From contig NZ_CP024311.1 in the NCBI RefSeq assembly GCF_002944315.1, positions 3,726,501 to 3,790,500 of the forward strand: a stretch of 64,000 bases of DNA, read 5' to 3'. The notes beneath the pieces are model-generated. The model saw only the letters and a list, made by a program, of their open reading frames with translations, did not search any database and was not told the DNA's origin. A program made the position numbers and the translations under genes. This DNA comes from Rhizobium sp. NXC24 (GTDB lineage Bacteria > Pseudomonadota > Alphaproteobacteria > Rhizobiales > Rhizobiaceae). Positions 47,630 through 57,074 of the stretch are shown piece after piece (the first letter of the stretch is position 1; each line of letters starts with the position of its first letter).

Positions 47630-48901
47630 ATGGTATCGGGAAATCCGCCAAACCATTCGAAGCCCAACGACGAGCCGATCACGATCGATCTGGAAGCTGA
47701 GGAAACCGCTCGAACCGCGGTTTCCGAGGAGATGACGGAGCGCAATCACAGCGACCCCGGCAGTTCGTCCGCCAATGAGGTGGAAATACCGCCGGAAATG
47801 GAAAAGGAACCGGTGGCGGAAGAGGCCGACGAACCGGTCGCGGAGCCTGCGGCAGAAGATCCTAAAGCCGCAACCGCGGGGGAACCGGAACCTCCCCGCT
47901 CCGATGCCGAGCAACCTTCTGCGCCCCAGCGGCAGCAAGGGGCAACGTCTGGCCTGATCGCCGCGGGCATCGTCGGCGGGCTGATCTCCCTCATCTGCGT
48001 CGGCGCCATCCAATATGCCGGCCTCCTGCCCGGCGGCCGGCCGGCAAAAGACCATTCCGCCGATATTGCCGCGCTCACAGACGAAATCGACGGGCTGAAG
48101 CAGACCGTGTCCAATCTCGCTGCCAACTCCGCCGCAACATCGGACACCACCCTTGCAGCCCGCGTCGCAGCCCTTGAGACAGCGGCCGCCAATAACACGG
48201 GCGCAAGCGGATCATCCGGTACAAGCAGCGGCGATGCGGACCAGAAGATCGCAGCGCTCAGCGCCGAAGTGGATCAATTGAAGGCGAGCCTTGCTCAGGC
48301 GACGCAAAGTCAGGCCTCATCCGACGCCGATGTCAGCAAACGCCTTGATGACGCTGAAAAGAAGCTGAACGCGCCGAGCCAGGAAAGCGCTGTCGCCCGC
48401 GCCATTGCGGCTGCGGCCCTGAAGGCGGCGATCGATCGCGGCGGTCCCTTTCAGCCTGAACTCGATACCTACGCCAATGTCGCACCTGATGACCCTGCGG
48501 TTGCCGATCTGAAGGCGTTCGCCCAGACGGGCATTCCCTCGCGCGCCGATCTCATTCGCCGTGTCTCCGATGTTGCGACGGCGATCGTCAGTTCGACGCA
48601 GCAGGACGATCCGAACCAGAGCTGGAGCGACCGGCTGCTGAGCAGCGCCAAATCCCTGGTGCAGGTGCGCCCGGTCGGCAACGTCACCGGCGATAGCGTC
48701 GAGGCCATTACCGCCCGCTTCGAGGACAAGGTGAAGAACGGCGATCTGCCCGGAGCGATCACCGAATGGAACAGCCTGCCGGACGCCGCCAAATCGGCCT
48801 CCGCCGCCTTCAAGCAATCATTGGAAGCTCGCATCCGGGTCGAAGACCTAGTCAGCGACGCGCTGTCGAAGGCGATCGCCGACACCGGAAAACAAAGCTG
48901 A
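47630..48901 (+). CDS. Mic60/mitofilin-like inner-membrane protein
   Basis: This 423-residue protein has an acidic Pro/Glu-rich cytoplasmic N-terminus (to about 100), one membrane helix (GLIAAGIVGGLISLICVGAI, about 108-127), a periplasmic coiled-coil region with repeated LAARVAALETA-type heptads (about 140-250) and a helical C-terminus. That plan and its place after hemD match alphaproteobacterial Mic60, the ancestor of the mitochondrial cristae-junction protein mitofilin, which shapes intracytoplasmic membranes. The C-terminal mitofilin signature (ITARFEDKVKNGDLPGAI, then WNSLP) is recognisable but weak. Confidence 0.85.
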   Translation: MVSGNPPNHSKPNDEPITIDLEAEETARTAVSEEMTERNHSDPGSSSANEVEIPPEMEKEPVAEEADEPVAEPAAEDPKAATAGEPEPPRSDAEQPSAPQRQQGATSGLIAAGIVGGLISLICVGAIQYAGLLPGGRPAKDHSADIAALTDEIDGLKQTVSNLAANSAATSDTTLAARVAALETAAANNTGASGSSGTSSGDADQKIAALSAEVDQLKASLAQATQSQASSDADVSKRLDDAEKKLNAPSQESAVARAIAAAALKAAIDRGGPFQPELDTYANVAPDDPAVADLKAFAQTGIPSRADLIRRVSDVATAIVSSTQQDDPNQSWSDRLLSSAKSLVQVRPVGNVTGDSVEAITARFEDKVKNGDLPGAITEWNSLPDAAKSASAAFKQSLEARIRVEDLVSDALSKAIADTGKQS

Positions 48902-48914
48902 GGCGGGGAAGAGA

Positions 48915-50519
48915 ATGATCAGACTGCTTATTTTCGCCGTTCTCGTCCTGCTGCTTGGCTATGGCTTTTCCTGGCTTGCGGATCGCCCTGGCGATCTTTC
49001 CCTGGTCTGGGGTGGCGAACTCTATCAGACCAAGCTCATCGTCGCTGCCGGCATCCTGATTGCGCTGATCGCCGTCGTCATGGTGGTCTGGTGGTTTATC
49101 CGCCTCATCTGGACCTCGCCGCATTCCGTCACCCGCTATTTTCGCGCCCGCAAGCGCGACCGCGGCTATCAGGCCTTGTCCACGGGGCTGATCGCCGCCG
49201 GTGCCGGCAACGCGCTGCTTGCCCGCAAGATGGCGGCGCGCACCCGCGGTCTGATCCGCGCCGACCAGGAGCCGCTGATCAACCTGCTGGAAGCACAGGC
49301 CGCGCTAATCGAAGGCAAGCATGACGAGGCCCGCCAAAAATTCGAGCTGATGGCCAACGACCCGGAAACCCGCGAACTGGGTCTGCGCGGCCTTTATCTC
49401 GAAGCCAAACGGCTTGGCGCGCACGAGGCGGCGCGGCACTATGCCGAAAAGGCTGCCGACCAGGCGCCCTATCTGCCATGGGCAGCGCAGGCGACGCTGG
49501 AATACCGCAGCCAGGCCGGCCATTGGGACGACGCCATCAAGCTTCTCGACCAGCAGAAGATCGCCCGCGTCATCGATAAGGATACCGCCAACCGCCAGCG
49601 CGCCGTATTGCTGACCGCGCGCGCCAATCAAAAGCTCGAAGGCGATCCGTCCGGCGCCCGGGACGATGCGCTGGCTGCATTGAAGCTGTCCCCCGATTTC
49701 GTGCCGGCCGCGCTGACAGCCGCCAAGGCGTTGTTTCGCGAAGACAAGGTGCGCAAGGCCGCTTCCATTCTCGAACAGGTCTGGAAGGTGGAGCCGCATC
49801 CGGAGATCGGCAGGGCCTATGTCCGCGCCCGCAGCGGCGATTCCGTCTCCGATCGCCTGAAGCGTGCCGAACGGCTGGAAGCGACGCGCCCGAACAATGT
49901 CGAAGCGCTGCTGATCACGGCAAAGGCGGCACTCGACGCCCGCGACTTCGCCAAAGCCCGCTCCAAGGCGGAAGCCGCGGCTCGCATCGATGCCCGCGAA
50001 GGCGCCTTCCTGCTGCTGGCCGATATAGAAGAGGCCGAGACCGGAGACCAGGGGCGCATCCGCCATTGGATGGCGCAGGCATTGCGCGCGCCGCGCGATC
50101 CGGCCTGGCTCGCCGATGGTTTCGTCTCCGACAAATGGCTGCCGCTGTCGCCGATCACCGGCCGCCTCGACGCCTTCGAATGGAAGGCACCCTTCGGCCA
50201 ACTCGAAGGGCCGGTGGAAGAGGGCACGACCGTCTCGGTCGATGCCGCGCTGAGGTCGCTGCCGCCGGTGCGCGAGACCGCTCCGCCCGCAACTGCTGCG
50301 ACAAAACCCGCTTCACCAACAGTTGCTTCGCCGGCTGCCGGCACCTCTGTTATAGAATTGGAGCCGATCGCCAAAAAGCCGGCGCCCGTACCCGCCGCCA
50401 AAACCGAGCCGGCGAAGGAGCCGGAACCAAAGCCCTTCTTCGGCGGCGCGCCGGACGATCCGGGCGTAAAAGATCTCAAGCTTGAACCGGAACCCAAGAC
50501 ACGGCTGAAGCTCTTCTAA
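48915..50519 (+). CDS. HemY-like TPR membrane protein
   Basis: A 534-residue protein with two N-terminal membrane helices (about 3-22 and 42-66), the HemY_N domain (WLADRPGDLSLVWGGELYQT), then tetratricopeptide-like repeats between about 95 and 400 and a Pro/Ala-rich tail. It is found after hemD in many proteobacteria; its role in tetrapyrrole synthesis is unproven and it is not protoporphyrinogen oxidase. It follows the Mic60-like gene by 13 bp, implying cotranscription and perhaps a common role at the membrane. Confidence 0.88.
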   Translation: MIRLLIFAVLVLLLGYGFSWLADRPGDLSLVWGGELYQTKLIVAAGILIALIAVVMVVWWFIRLIWTSPHSVTRYFRARKRDRGYQALSTGLIAAGAGNALLARKMAARTRGLIRADQEPLINLLEAQAALIEGKHDEARQKFELMANDPETRELGLRGLYLEAKRLGAHEAARHYAEKAADQAPYLPWAAQATLEYRSQAGHWDDAIKLLDQQKIARVIDKDTANRQRAVLLTARANQKLEGDPSGARDDALAALKLSPDFVPAALTAAKALFREDKVRKAASILEQVWKVEPHPEIGRAYVRARSGDSVSDRLKRAERLEATRPNNVEALLITAKAALDARDFAKARSKAEAAARIDAREGAFLLLADIEEAETGDQGRIRHWMAQALRAPRDPAWLADGFVSDKWLPLSPITGRLDAFEWKAPFGQLEGPVEEGTTVSVDAALRSLPPVRETAPPATAATKPASPTVASPAAGTSVIELEPIAKKPAPVPAAKTEPAKEPEPKPFFGGAPDDPGVKDLKLEPEPKTRLKLF

Positions 50520-50531
50520 GAATGGAATCGA

Positions 50532-51017
50532 ATGTTCGAACGCTTTCAGGAATTCTTTCAGAATCTGACCAAGGAACACCCTAAATCCGGCTTTGCTCCC
50601 GACGATCCGCGTATCGCGGTTGCGGCGCTCTGTTTCCAGGTGATGGAAGCGGACGGCAAGATCGAGGAAAGCGAGAAGAAGCGGCTTCGCAAGCTGCTGA
50701 AGAGCCAATACGGTCTCGATGGCCGTCAGCTCGACGCTCTGATCGCCGCCGGCCAGGAGGCCGAGAGCGAGGCGGTCGATTATTATCGCTTCACCTCCGA
50801 TCTGAAGCGCCATCTCAACAGCGAACAGCGCCTCGAGCTTCTCGGCATCCTCTGGGACATCGTCTATGCCGATGGCGAACGCAGCGAGATGGAGGATCAT
50901 GCGATCTGGCGCATTGCCGACCTCATGGGCATCTCCGACCGTGACCGCGTTGTCAAACGCCAAGAGGCAGCCGCCCGCGCCCCGGGTCACAGAAGGGAAA
51001 GTGCGGATGATGATTGA
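50532..51017 (+). CDS. TerB-like (tellurite-resistance/DjlA N-terminal type) protein
   Basis: This 161-residue all-helical protein has the TerB pattern twice: AVAALCFQVMEADGKIEESEKKRLRKLL and LLGILWDIVYADGERSEMEDHAI, each containing a helix followed by the acidic DG loop that may bind metal. No membrane segment. It follows the HemY-like gene by 12 bp. Tellurite resistance is only the family name; a function here cannot be inferred. Confidence 0.85.
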   Translation: MFERFQEFFQNLTKEHPKSGFAPDDPRIAVAALCFQVMEADGKIEESEKKRLRKLLKSQYGLDGRQLDALIAAGQEAESEAVDYYRFTSDLKRHLNSEQRLELLGILWDIVYADGERSEMEDHAIWRIADLMGISDRDRVVKRQEAAARAPGHRRESADDD

Positions 51018-51741
51018 GGCGCCGCAGGGCGGTGGACATCGCCCTGTATTGATCATCCTGCACCAGGAACGCTCCAGCTCCGGCCGTGTCGGCCAGATGC
51101 TCTTGGACAAGGGTTACGATCTCGACATCCGCCGGCCGGTACTCGGTGACCGATTGCCGCCAACACTGGAGGGGCATGCCGGCGCAGTGGTCTTCGGCGG
51201 GCCGATGAGCGCCAATGATCCCGACGATTTCGTCAAGACTGAGATCAACTGGCTCGACGTGCCGCTGAAGGAAAATCGCCCCTATCTCGGCATCTGCCTC
51301 GGCGCACAGATGCTCGCCCGCCACCTCGGCGCCAAGGTGAAGGCCCGCGACGACGGCAAGACCGAAATCGGCTGGTATCCGCTGCAGCCGACGGAAAAGG
51401 GCCGGCTTTTGATGCGCCACTGGCCGCAAATGGTCTATCACTTTCACCGTGAAGGTTTCGACTTGCCGCATGGCGCCGATCTTCTGGCGACCGGCGAGAC
51501 CTACCCTAACCAGGCCTATCGCTATGGCGCCAATGCCTGGGGCCTGCAATTCCACGCGGAACTCACCCGCGCCATGATGCAGCGCTGGGTCGTGCATGGC
51601 GAGCATCGCTTTTGCATGCCGAACGCCCAACAGGGTCGCGAGCATCTGGAGGGTCGCATGATCTTTGACCCCCCGCTCAGAGCCTGGCTGTCCGATTTCC
51701 TCGATCTCATTTTCGAGGGCAAGCAGGCGATGGCGGCTTGA
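51007..51741 (+). CDS. Class I glutamine amidotransferase
   Basis: This 244-residue protein has the GATase1 fold resembling the amidotransferase domain of GMP synthase. The nucleophile Cys is in YLGICLGAQMLARHLG, the oxyanion strand in VVFGGPMSANDPD, and the His-Glu pair in LQFHAELT. It is a stand-alone glutaminase-like protein and its acceptor is unknown; gamma-glutamyl hydrolysis is another possibility. The start overlaps the TerB stop by 11 bp, so it is coupled to the upstream gene. Confidence 0.87.
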   Translation: MMIEAPQGGGHRPVLIILHQERSSSGRVGQMLLDKGYDLDIRRPVLGDRLPPTLEGHAGAVVFGGPMSANDPDDFVKTEINWLDVPLKENRPYLGICLGAQMLARHLGAKVKARDDGKTEIGWYPLQPTEKGRLLMRHWPQMVYHFHREGFDLPHGADLLATGETYPNQAYRYGANAWGLQFHAELTRAMMQRWVVHGEHRFCMPNAQQGREHLEGRMIFDPPLRAWLSDFLDLIFEGKQAMAA

Positions 51742-51768
51742 TCGGCTCACGATCATATCCCCCAAGCG

Positions 51769-52869
51769 TCACCCCTGCTTTTCTTCCCTCACGGATTGGG
51801 CGCCTATCGGCGGACCGAGCAACAGGTTGATAAGCACCAACAGTCCCATGGCTCCCATCATGCCGGCGATGCGATTCATGGCCGGCAGCAGACTGTCCGC
51901 GGGGCCGGTATCCTGCACGAGCGTCAGGATCAAAGCGATGGCCGCCTGCGAACCGACGCCGGCGATGCCGTACGGCCCGTTCTGAATCTGCATGGCGAGC
52001 CAGGTGCCTGCCATCAGCAGCAGAAGCCAGGGCACGAAGGACTGGCTGATCGGCAAGAATAGCACCATCGTGCCAAAACAGCCGCCCAGGATGCATCCGG
52101 CCACCCGTTGCAACATGCGCTGAGCAATCGCCGACTGGTCCTTCTCCGAGACCCCGGTGAGCGTGGGGACAGCCATGACCGCACCGATCGAAATCGCCAT
52201 CTGGCTGAGGTTGGGCAATTCCAACTGCCGCCAGACCAGCGGCACGGCGGCAACCGCCATGCCTGTCCGCATGGCATGTGACAATACATGCCAGTTTCCA
52301 CCCAGCAGACTATGCCAGCCGGGCGGTGGCGCCACGACCTCGCCTTCCGCAGGTGCCAGCAGCCATGTCACCAGCAAGGCCGTGGCGGTGCCGAGCACGA
52401 TCTCGACGGCACGATAGAAGGCAATGGAAAGCGCCAGCGTCGGATCGTCCAACGAGCCGAGCGTGACTATCATCGCCGTGATCCCGCCAAGGAGCCAGGC
52501 ATAGCCATGGGGGCTCAGCAACGCACCAAGGATGGCAAGCGTGCCGGTGGCGAAAAGAAGCAGCACCGTCGCCACGGGGTCATAGACGGCCCAAGGCACA
52601 AGGGCGAAGCTCAACACCGCGCCGACCAGCGTTCCCACGATCCTCAGCCCGCCCCTCTGCCACGATTGCGGATGGCTCGCCTGCACGCATATGAAGGCGC
52701 TGATGGCGGCCCACCAGGGATTGTTGAGCCTCAGGAGCAGAGCGAAAACGAGCGCGAGCCCGACCGCCAGCGCGGCGATATTGGCTTGCAGCAAGCGTGG
52801 ACCGGAAAGGCTCAGCTCCGACAGCTCGCCGCGGATCGCATGGACGAGCTCTGCAAGAGCCCGCCTCAT
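51769..52869 (-). CDS. FUSC-family membrane transporter
   Basis: This 366-residue membrane protein has two blocks of membrane helices: about 30-170, including PWWAAISAFICVQASHPQSW and RIVGTLVGAVL, and about 195-350 with a similar pattern. The inner FUSC-like motif fits AaeB/YccS-type exporters of aromatic acids. Its ATG (52869) overlaps the stop of the HlyD gene (ATGA), so the pair likely form a two-part efflux system. An upstream in-frame extension overlaps the HlyD gene and was rejected. Substrate unknown. Confidence 0.86.
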   Translation of the reverse strand: MRRALAELVHAIRGELSELSLSGPRLLQANIAALAVGLALVFALLLRLNNPWWAAISAFICVQASHPQSWQRGGLRIVGTLVGAVLSFALVPWAVYDPVATVLLLFATGTLAILGALLSPHGYAWLLGGITAMIVTLGSLDDPTLALSIAFYRAVEIVLGTATALLVTWLLAPAEGEVVAPPPGWHSLLGGNWHVLSHAMRTGMAVAAVPLVWRQLELPNLSQMAISIGAVMAVPTLTGVSEKDQSAIAQRMLQRVAGCILGGCFGTMVLFLPISQSFVPWLLLLMAGTWLAMQIQNGPYGIAGVGSQAAIALILTLVQDTGPADSLLPAMNRIAGMMGAMGLLVLINLLLGPPIGAQSVREEKQG

Positions 52870-53876
52870 GGGAAGATCAGCGTGCTGGCATCCGATCCCA
52901 TATAAAGGGTCAGGTCGGATGGAGGATCGACCAGCTTGAATGTTACCGGGAAGCGGCGCCTCAGCCTGATCCAATCGGTGGTGGGAGCGACATAAGGCAA
53001 TATCCCATCCTCATCGGGACCTCTGCTGATGCCGCGCGAGACACCCTCGATGCGAGCGCGATAGAGGCGCCACGGGTGCGTGTCGAGCCACACCCATGCT
53101 GCTTTGCCGGGCTCAAGCTTCCTGATGTAGTTCTCCTTGTAGTTCGCGACGATGCGCCAGCCCGCCGCATCGACAATCCCGACCAGCGCCTTTCCGGCCG
53201 AGGCCGTATCGCCCACACTCAGGGAGAGATTGTTGACCGTGCCATCGACGGGCGCGCGGATCTCGGTCTGGCTGAGCTGCCATTCCGCCAAGGCCAGCGC
53301 GGCCTGCGCCTGCGCGGCAACGGCATCCTGGCTGGCGACAGACCGGGATGCCTTGTCGACCGCCTCGCGCGCCGCCGCCTGTTCCGTGGCCGCCCGCTGT
53401 TGAGCGGAAACCCCGTCGGCGGCAGTCAAGGCCACCTGCTTCTGATCAATGCCGGCCTGTTGTAATGCAGTCGTCGCCGCCGTCAGCCGATCCTGAGCCG
53501 CCTTCCGCTCATCGTCGGCAAGCTTGTGGTTCGCAGCCGCTTCCTGAACCGCTGCCTTGCGTTGATCGACGACGAGTTGGAACGGCAGCTTGTCGATGAC
53601 AGCCAAAAGATCGCCGCGCCGTACCTCCCGGTCGTTGGCGATATCGACGCTCACGATGACGCCCGTCACCTGCGGCGCAACCGTCACGAAATTCGTGGTG
53701 ACATAGGCATCGTCGGTATAGGCAACGAACGATGTCAAAACCTGCCAAACCGCCAAAAGCGCCAGCAGACTGGCTATGCCCACGACAAGCCGAAACGCAC
53801 GCCGGCGCTCGGTTGGCACATCCGGCGGCGCAGATGGGTCTGGCTCGATCGGTTCGTTGCTCGTCGTGTTGCTCAT
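52866..53876 (-). CDS. HlyD/AaeA-type membrane fusion protein
   Basis: This 336-residue periplasmic adaptor has one N-terminal membrane helix (about 27-50), a biotinyl-lipoyl-like beta hairpin beginning TVAPQVTGVIVSVDIANDREV (partly), a long coiled coil (about 100-200) and the second hairpin IRAPVDGTVNNLSL. It is coupled to the FUSC gene and preceded by an MFS gene with a 48-bp gap. The arrangement resembles AaeA-AaeB or EmrA-like pumps spanning the envelope. Confidence 0.9.
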   Translation of the reverse strand: MSNTTSNEPIEPDPSAPPDVPTERRRAFRLVVGIASLLALLAVWQVLTSFVAYTDDAYVTTNFVTVAPQVTGVIVSVDIANDREVRRGDLLAVIDKLPFQLVVDQRKAAVQEAAANHKLADDERKAAQDRLTAATTALQQAGIDQKQVALTAADGVSAQQRAATEQAAAREAVDKASRSVASQDAVAAQAQAALALAEWQLSQTEIRAPVDGTVNNLSLSVGDTASAGKALVGIVDAAGWRIVANYKENYIRKLEPGKAAWVWLDTHPWRLYRARIEGVSRGISRGPDEDGILPYVAPTTDWIRLRRRFPVTFKLVDPPSDLTLYMGSDASTLIFP

Positions 53877-53924
53877 GGCGACAACATGCGCGCGGAGTTA
53901 CCAGCATGACAAGAAAATTGTGGC

Positions 53925-55181
53925 TCACGCCACCTGCGGCTCGCCCTCTCGGTCCGGCGCGTTCAGACTGTCGATCTTGCGTAGTTGCGGAAAGCCGGTT
54001 GCCCAGATGATCGCGACGGCCAGCGTACCGATGCCGCCGATGACGACGGCAGGGACGGCGCCGAAATAGCGCGCCATGGTGCCGGCTCGGAATTCGCCGA
54101 GCTCGTTCGACGCGCCGACAAAGACCATGTTCACGGCATTGACGCGGCCGCGCACATGATCCGGCGTCCAGAGCGTGATCAGAGTTTCGCGGACATAGAC
54201 CGAGATCAGATCGGAGGCCCCCATGACGGCAAGGGCTGCGATCGATAGCCACGGCGTATGCGAAACGCCGAAAACCAGCGTTCCCACTCCAAACATTGCG
54301 ACACCGATGAACATGCAAATCCCGGCCCGATGCCGGATGGGATAGGTCGCCAGAAACAGGCCCATGGCAATCGCGCCGAAGCTTGGAGCAGCGCGCAGCA
54401 GGCCGAGGCCCCAGGGACCGAGCGTTAGGATATCGCGCGCATAGACAGGCATCAGCGCCACGGCGCCGCCGAGCAGCACCGCAAAGAGATCGAGCGAGAC
54501 GGCGCCAAGCACCACCTTTTCCGACCAGATAAAATGGAAACCGGCGAGGATCTCGTTCAAGCTCCTCGATTCATGTGCAACACGTTGCTGCGGTTTCGGA
54601 ATGAGGAAGGTCAGCAGCGAACCGGCTGCGAAGAACAGGACGGCGACGGTATAGGAAACGCTCGGGCCGATACCGTAGAGCAGGCCGCCCGCGACGGGAC
54701 CGAGAATGGCGGCCGCATCCCAGGACATAGAATTCCAGGTCACCGCGTTCGACAGATCTTCCGGCGGAATGAGATTGGGCGCCAGCGATTGCGTTGCCGG
54801 CGTCATGAAGGCGCGCTCGATACCGAAGACGGTGAGGATCAGGAAAACCGGAAGCGGCGCGAAGGTGCCGGAAACGGTGAGGAACAGCAATGCCGCGGCA
54901 CAGATCGTGCCGACGAAAATGCAGATGGCCGCCACCATACGCCTGTTGTAGCGGTCGGCAACGGTGCCAGTCACTAGGATCAGAAGTAGGGAGGGAAGAA
55001 ACTGCACCAGACCGATCAGGCCGAGATAGATCGGATTGCCGGTATGGTCATACATCTGCCAGCCGACGGAGACGCTGACCACCTGCGTGGCAAACGCCGT
55101 CAGAAAGCGGGCAAAGAAGAAATAGGTGTAGGCGACATGCCTGAACGCGGCAAACCGGTCTCCGCTGGAAACCAACGACAT
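53925..55181 (-). CDS. MFS transporter (enterobactin-exporter-like fold)
   Basis: This 418-residue protein has about 12 membrane segments. ARFLTAFATQVVSVSVGWQMYD at the start and the A-motif-like loop VADRYNRRMVAA (with D and RR) are typical of the MFS_3/EntS group, and a second half follows after about 200. It probably exports small molecules. It is 48 bp upstream of the HlyD gene on the same strand, so the three transport genes may share an mRNA, although MFS proteins of this type do not need an adaptor. Confidence 0.88.
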   Translation of the reverse strand: MSLVSSGDRFAAFRHVAYTYFFFARFLTAFATQVVSVSVGWQMYDHTGNPIYLGLIGLVQFLPSLLLILVTGTVADRYNRRMVAAICIFVGTICAAALLFLTVSGTFAPLPVFLILTVFGIERAFMTPATQSLAPNLIPPEDLSNAVTWNSMSWDAAAILGPVAGGLLYGIGPSVSYTVAVLFFAAGSLLTFLIPKPQQRVAHESRSLNEILAGFHFIWSEKVVLGAVSLDLFAVLLGGAVALMPVYARDILTLGPWGLGLLRAAPSFGAIAMGLFLATYPIRHRAGICMFIGVAMFGVGTLVFGVSHTPWLSIAALAVMGASDLISVYVRETLITLWTPDHVRGRVNAVNMVFVGASNELGEFRAGTMARYFGAVPAVVIGGIGTLAVAIIWATGFPQLRKIDSLNAPDREGEPQVA

Positions 55182-55317
55182 GAGATGAGGCTTTCCGGCC
55201 GGAGCTGCGCAGGAACCCTCGGCCTGTTAAACATGATTCAGCGTGCTTCAAAGCATGGGACTTGCCCGTTAAGTCGCCAATGTCTACATGTCTGTCAACC
55301 GCGAAATGGAGACGGAC

Positions 55318-55611
55318 ATGCTCGCCTTATTTCAAACCATTGATCTGGCTTTGAATCTTTATACTTGGGTGCTGATCGCCAGCGCTATTTTTTCATGGCT
55401 CTATGCATTCAATGTTATCAATTCGAGCAATCAGTTCGTCAACTCGGTCGGAAGTTTCCTCTATGCAGTCACGGAGCCGGCGCTTCGTCCGATCCGGCGC
55501 GTGCTGCCCGATCTCGGCGGCATCGACATTTCGCCGATCATCCTGCTGCTGATCATCTTCTTCTTCCGTTCCCTGATGTGGAACACGCTTTACCCGCTCG
55601 TCGGCCGGTGA
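55318..55611 (+). CDS. YggT family membrane protein
   Basis: This 97-residue protein has two membrane segments around 13-31 and 72-90. [33 protein letters not shown] is the YggT signature (quoted only in parts: [11 protein letters not shown]). GGAGA six bases upstream selects ATG 55318. The stop overlaps the DUF167 start (GTGA). YggT proteins are widespread and linked to osmotic or division functions, without a defined role. Confidence 0.92.
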   Translation: MLALFQTIDLALNLYTWVLIASAIFSWLYAFNVINSSNQFVNSVGSFLYAVTEPALRPIRRVLPDLGGIDISPIILLLIIFFFRSLMWNTLYPLVGR

Positions 55612-55922
55612 GCGAAGCCTGGCAGATTTTTGCCGATCATGTGAGACTGTCCGTCCGGCTCACGCCCAATGGCGGGCGTGATGCAATCGACGGGTTCGAG
55701 ACCGGCGCCGACGGCGAGGCCTATCTCAAGGCGAGGGTCTCCGCCGTGCCGGAAAAGGGCAAGGCCAACAAGGCGCTGATCGCGCTTCTCGCCAAGAGCT
55801 TCGGCATCCCCAAATCCTCGATCAGCCTCATTTCCGGCGACACCGCCCGTAAAAAAATCCTCCGGATCGATGGCGACCCGGAGGATTTGAGAGGCAAGCT
55901 GAACGCTATAGCGAAAAACTGA
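55608..55922 (+). CDS. DUF167 (YggU) family protein
   Basis: This 104-residue protein starts with a GTG overlapping the yggT stop. [35 protein letters not shown] and [17 protein letters not shown] are the DUF167 pattern. It abuts ppa without any gap, and its last third carries the ppa terminator hairpin. YggT-DUF167 pairs are common in bacteria, with unknown role. Confidence 0.93.
   Translation: MSEAWQIFADHVRLSVRLTPNGGRDAIDGFETGADGEAYLKARVSAVPEKGKANKALIALLAKSFGIPKSSISLISGDTARKKILRIDGDPEDLRGKLNAIAKN
55851..55888 (-). terminator. Intrinsic terminator of ppa inside the DUF167 gene
   Basis: AAATCCTCCGG (55855-55865) and CCGGAGGATTT (55878-55888) are a perfect 11-bp stem with a 12-nt loop. On the minus strand the stem is followed by a run of seven Ts (55857-55851). 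It lies 35 bp past the ppa stop and entirely in the coding sequence of the convergent DUF167 gene. Confidence 0.9.
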
Positions 55923-56456
55923 TCACTTCGCCTTCTTGGCGCGCTCGATCGCTTCGAGAATGAGTTCGCCGGCTTCCTTCGAGCCCTTCCAGCCGTAGAT
56001 CTTCACCCACTTGCCGGGCTCCAGATCCTTGTAGTGCTCGAAGAAATGCTCGATCTGCTTCACGGTAATTTCCGGCAGGTCGGTATATTCCCGGACCTTT
56101 TCGTAGCGCAGCGTCAGCTTCGGCGAAGGAACCGCGATGATCTTTTCGTCCTTGCCGGAATTGTCTTCCATCATCAGCACGCCGATCGGGCGCACGTTGA
56201 TAACGCAGCCCGGAACCAGCGGACGGGTGCTGGCGATCAACACGTCGATCGGGTCGCCGTCTTCGGAGAGCGTGTGCGGAACGAAGCCGTAATTGCCCGG
56301 ATAGGTCATCGGCGTGTAGAGGAAACGGTCGACAACCAGCGTGCCGGCATCCTTGTCCATTTCATACTTGATCGGATGACCGCCGACCGGAACTTCAACG
56401 ATGACGTTGACGTCTTCGGGCGGGTTCTTGCCAATGGAAATCGCGTCGATGCGCAT
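55923..56456 (-). CDS. ppa: Inorganic pyrophosphatase
   Basis: This 177-residue family I pyrophosphatase hydrolyses PPi and pulls biosynthetic reactions forward. [18 protein letters not shown] binds substrate, [22 protein letters not shown] holds the Mg2+ aspartates, and [16 protein letters not shown] is the C-terminal motif. It is convergent with DUF167, with adjoining stop codons. Confidence 0.97.
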   Translation of the reverse strand: MRIDAISIGKNPPEDVNVIVEVPVGGHPIKYEMDKDAGTLVVDRFLYTPMTYPGNYGFVPHTLSEDGDPIDVLIASTRPLVPGCVINVRPIGVLMMEDNSGKDEKIIAVPSPKLTLRYEKVREYTDLPEITVKQIEHFFEHYKDLEPGKWVKIYGWKGSKEAGELILEAIERAKKAK

Positions 56457-56567
56457 GCGTCTCCCCTAATAAGGATGGTTGCTGCAGCCAGATAATCGGA
56501 ATCATGACGCAACGCAACAAGGCATTGGGACGATGCGGGATTTTAATGGATGATCGCAGCCGCCGCC

Positions 56568-57074
56568 TTAGGGCCAGACGAAGCCGATCTTCTTGAGCTG
56601 CTTGCGATCGAAGGTCTCGATGCCCTCGCAGAAATCGGCACCGCCCTGGCCGCGATAGAAGCGGTCCGCATTCTCGTTTTCCTCGAGGCACCAGACGACC
56701 AATCCCTTGCACCCCAGCGATTTCAGGAGCCGGCGCGCTTCACCGAAGAGAAGCCGGCCAAGGCCGATGCCCTGATATTCCGGGCGAAGATAGAGTTCGT
56801 AGATCTCGCCTTCCTGAGGCAACGCGCGGGCGCGGTTGAGGCCGAGCGTGGCGTAACCGGCGATCTCGCCGGCGACGTCGAGGACTAGAAGGGTTGCCGG
56901 CCCGCTGGTCGCCTTGCGCCACCAGGCTTCGCCCCGGCGCTCGATCATCTGGCTGAGCGCGCGATGCGGAATGATGCCCGTATAGGTGTACTGCCACGAC
57001 TGGCGGTGCACCTCGGAAATGGCTCGGGCATCATGCGGTTCTGCCCGACGAACATCAATCGACAACGTCTTCAT
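56568..57074 (-). CDS. GNAT family N-acetyltransferase
   Basis: This 168-residue acetyltransferase has VRRAEPHDARAISEVHRQSW at the start and EIYELYLRPEYQGIGLGRLLF with the acetyl-CoA loop (Q-G-I-G-L-G). The end (ENADRFYRGQGG) fits the GNAT strand-helix. Such proteins acetylate amines of proteins or small molecules; the substrate is unknown. ATG 57074 gives the normal start; a longer frame is less likely. Confidence 0.88.
   Translation of the reverse strand: MKTLSIDVRRAEPHDARAISEVHRQSWQYTYTGIIPHRALSQMIERRGEAWWRKATSGPATLLVLDVAGEIAGYATLGLNRARALPQEGEIYELYLRPEYQGIGLGRLLFGEARRLLKSLGCKGLVVWCLEENENADRFYRGQGGADFCEGIETFDRKQLKKIGFVWP

Noticed and set aside
50532..51017. Tellurite resistance island
   Set aside because: Only a single TerB-like gene is present, in a housekeeping operon; no terC, terD or terZ neighbours.
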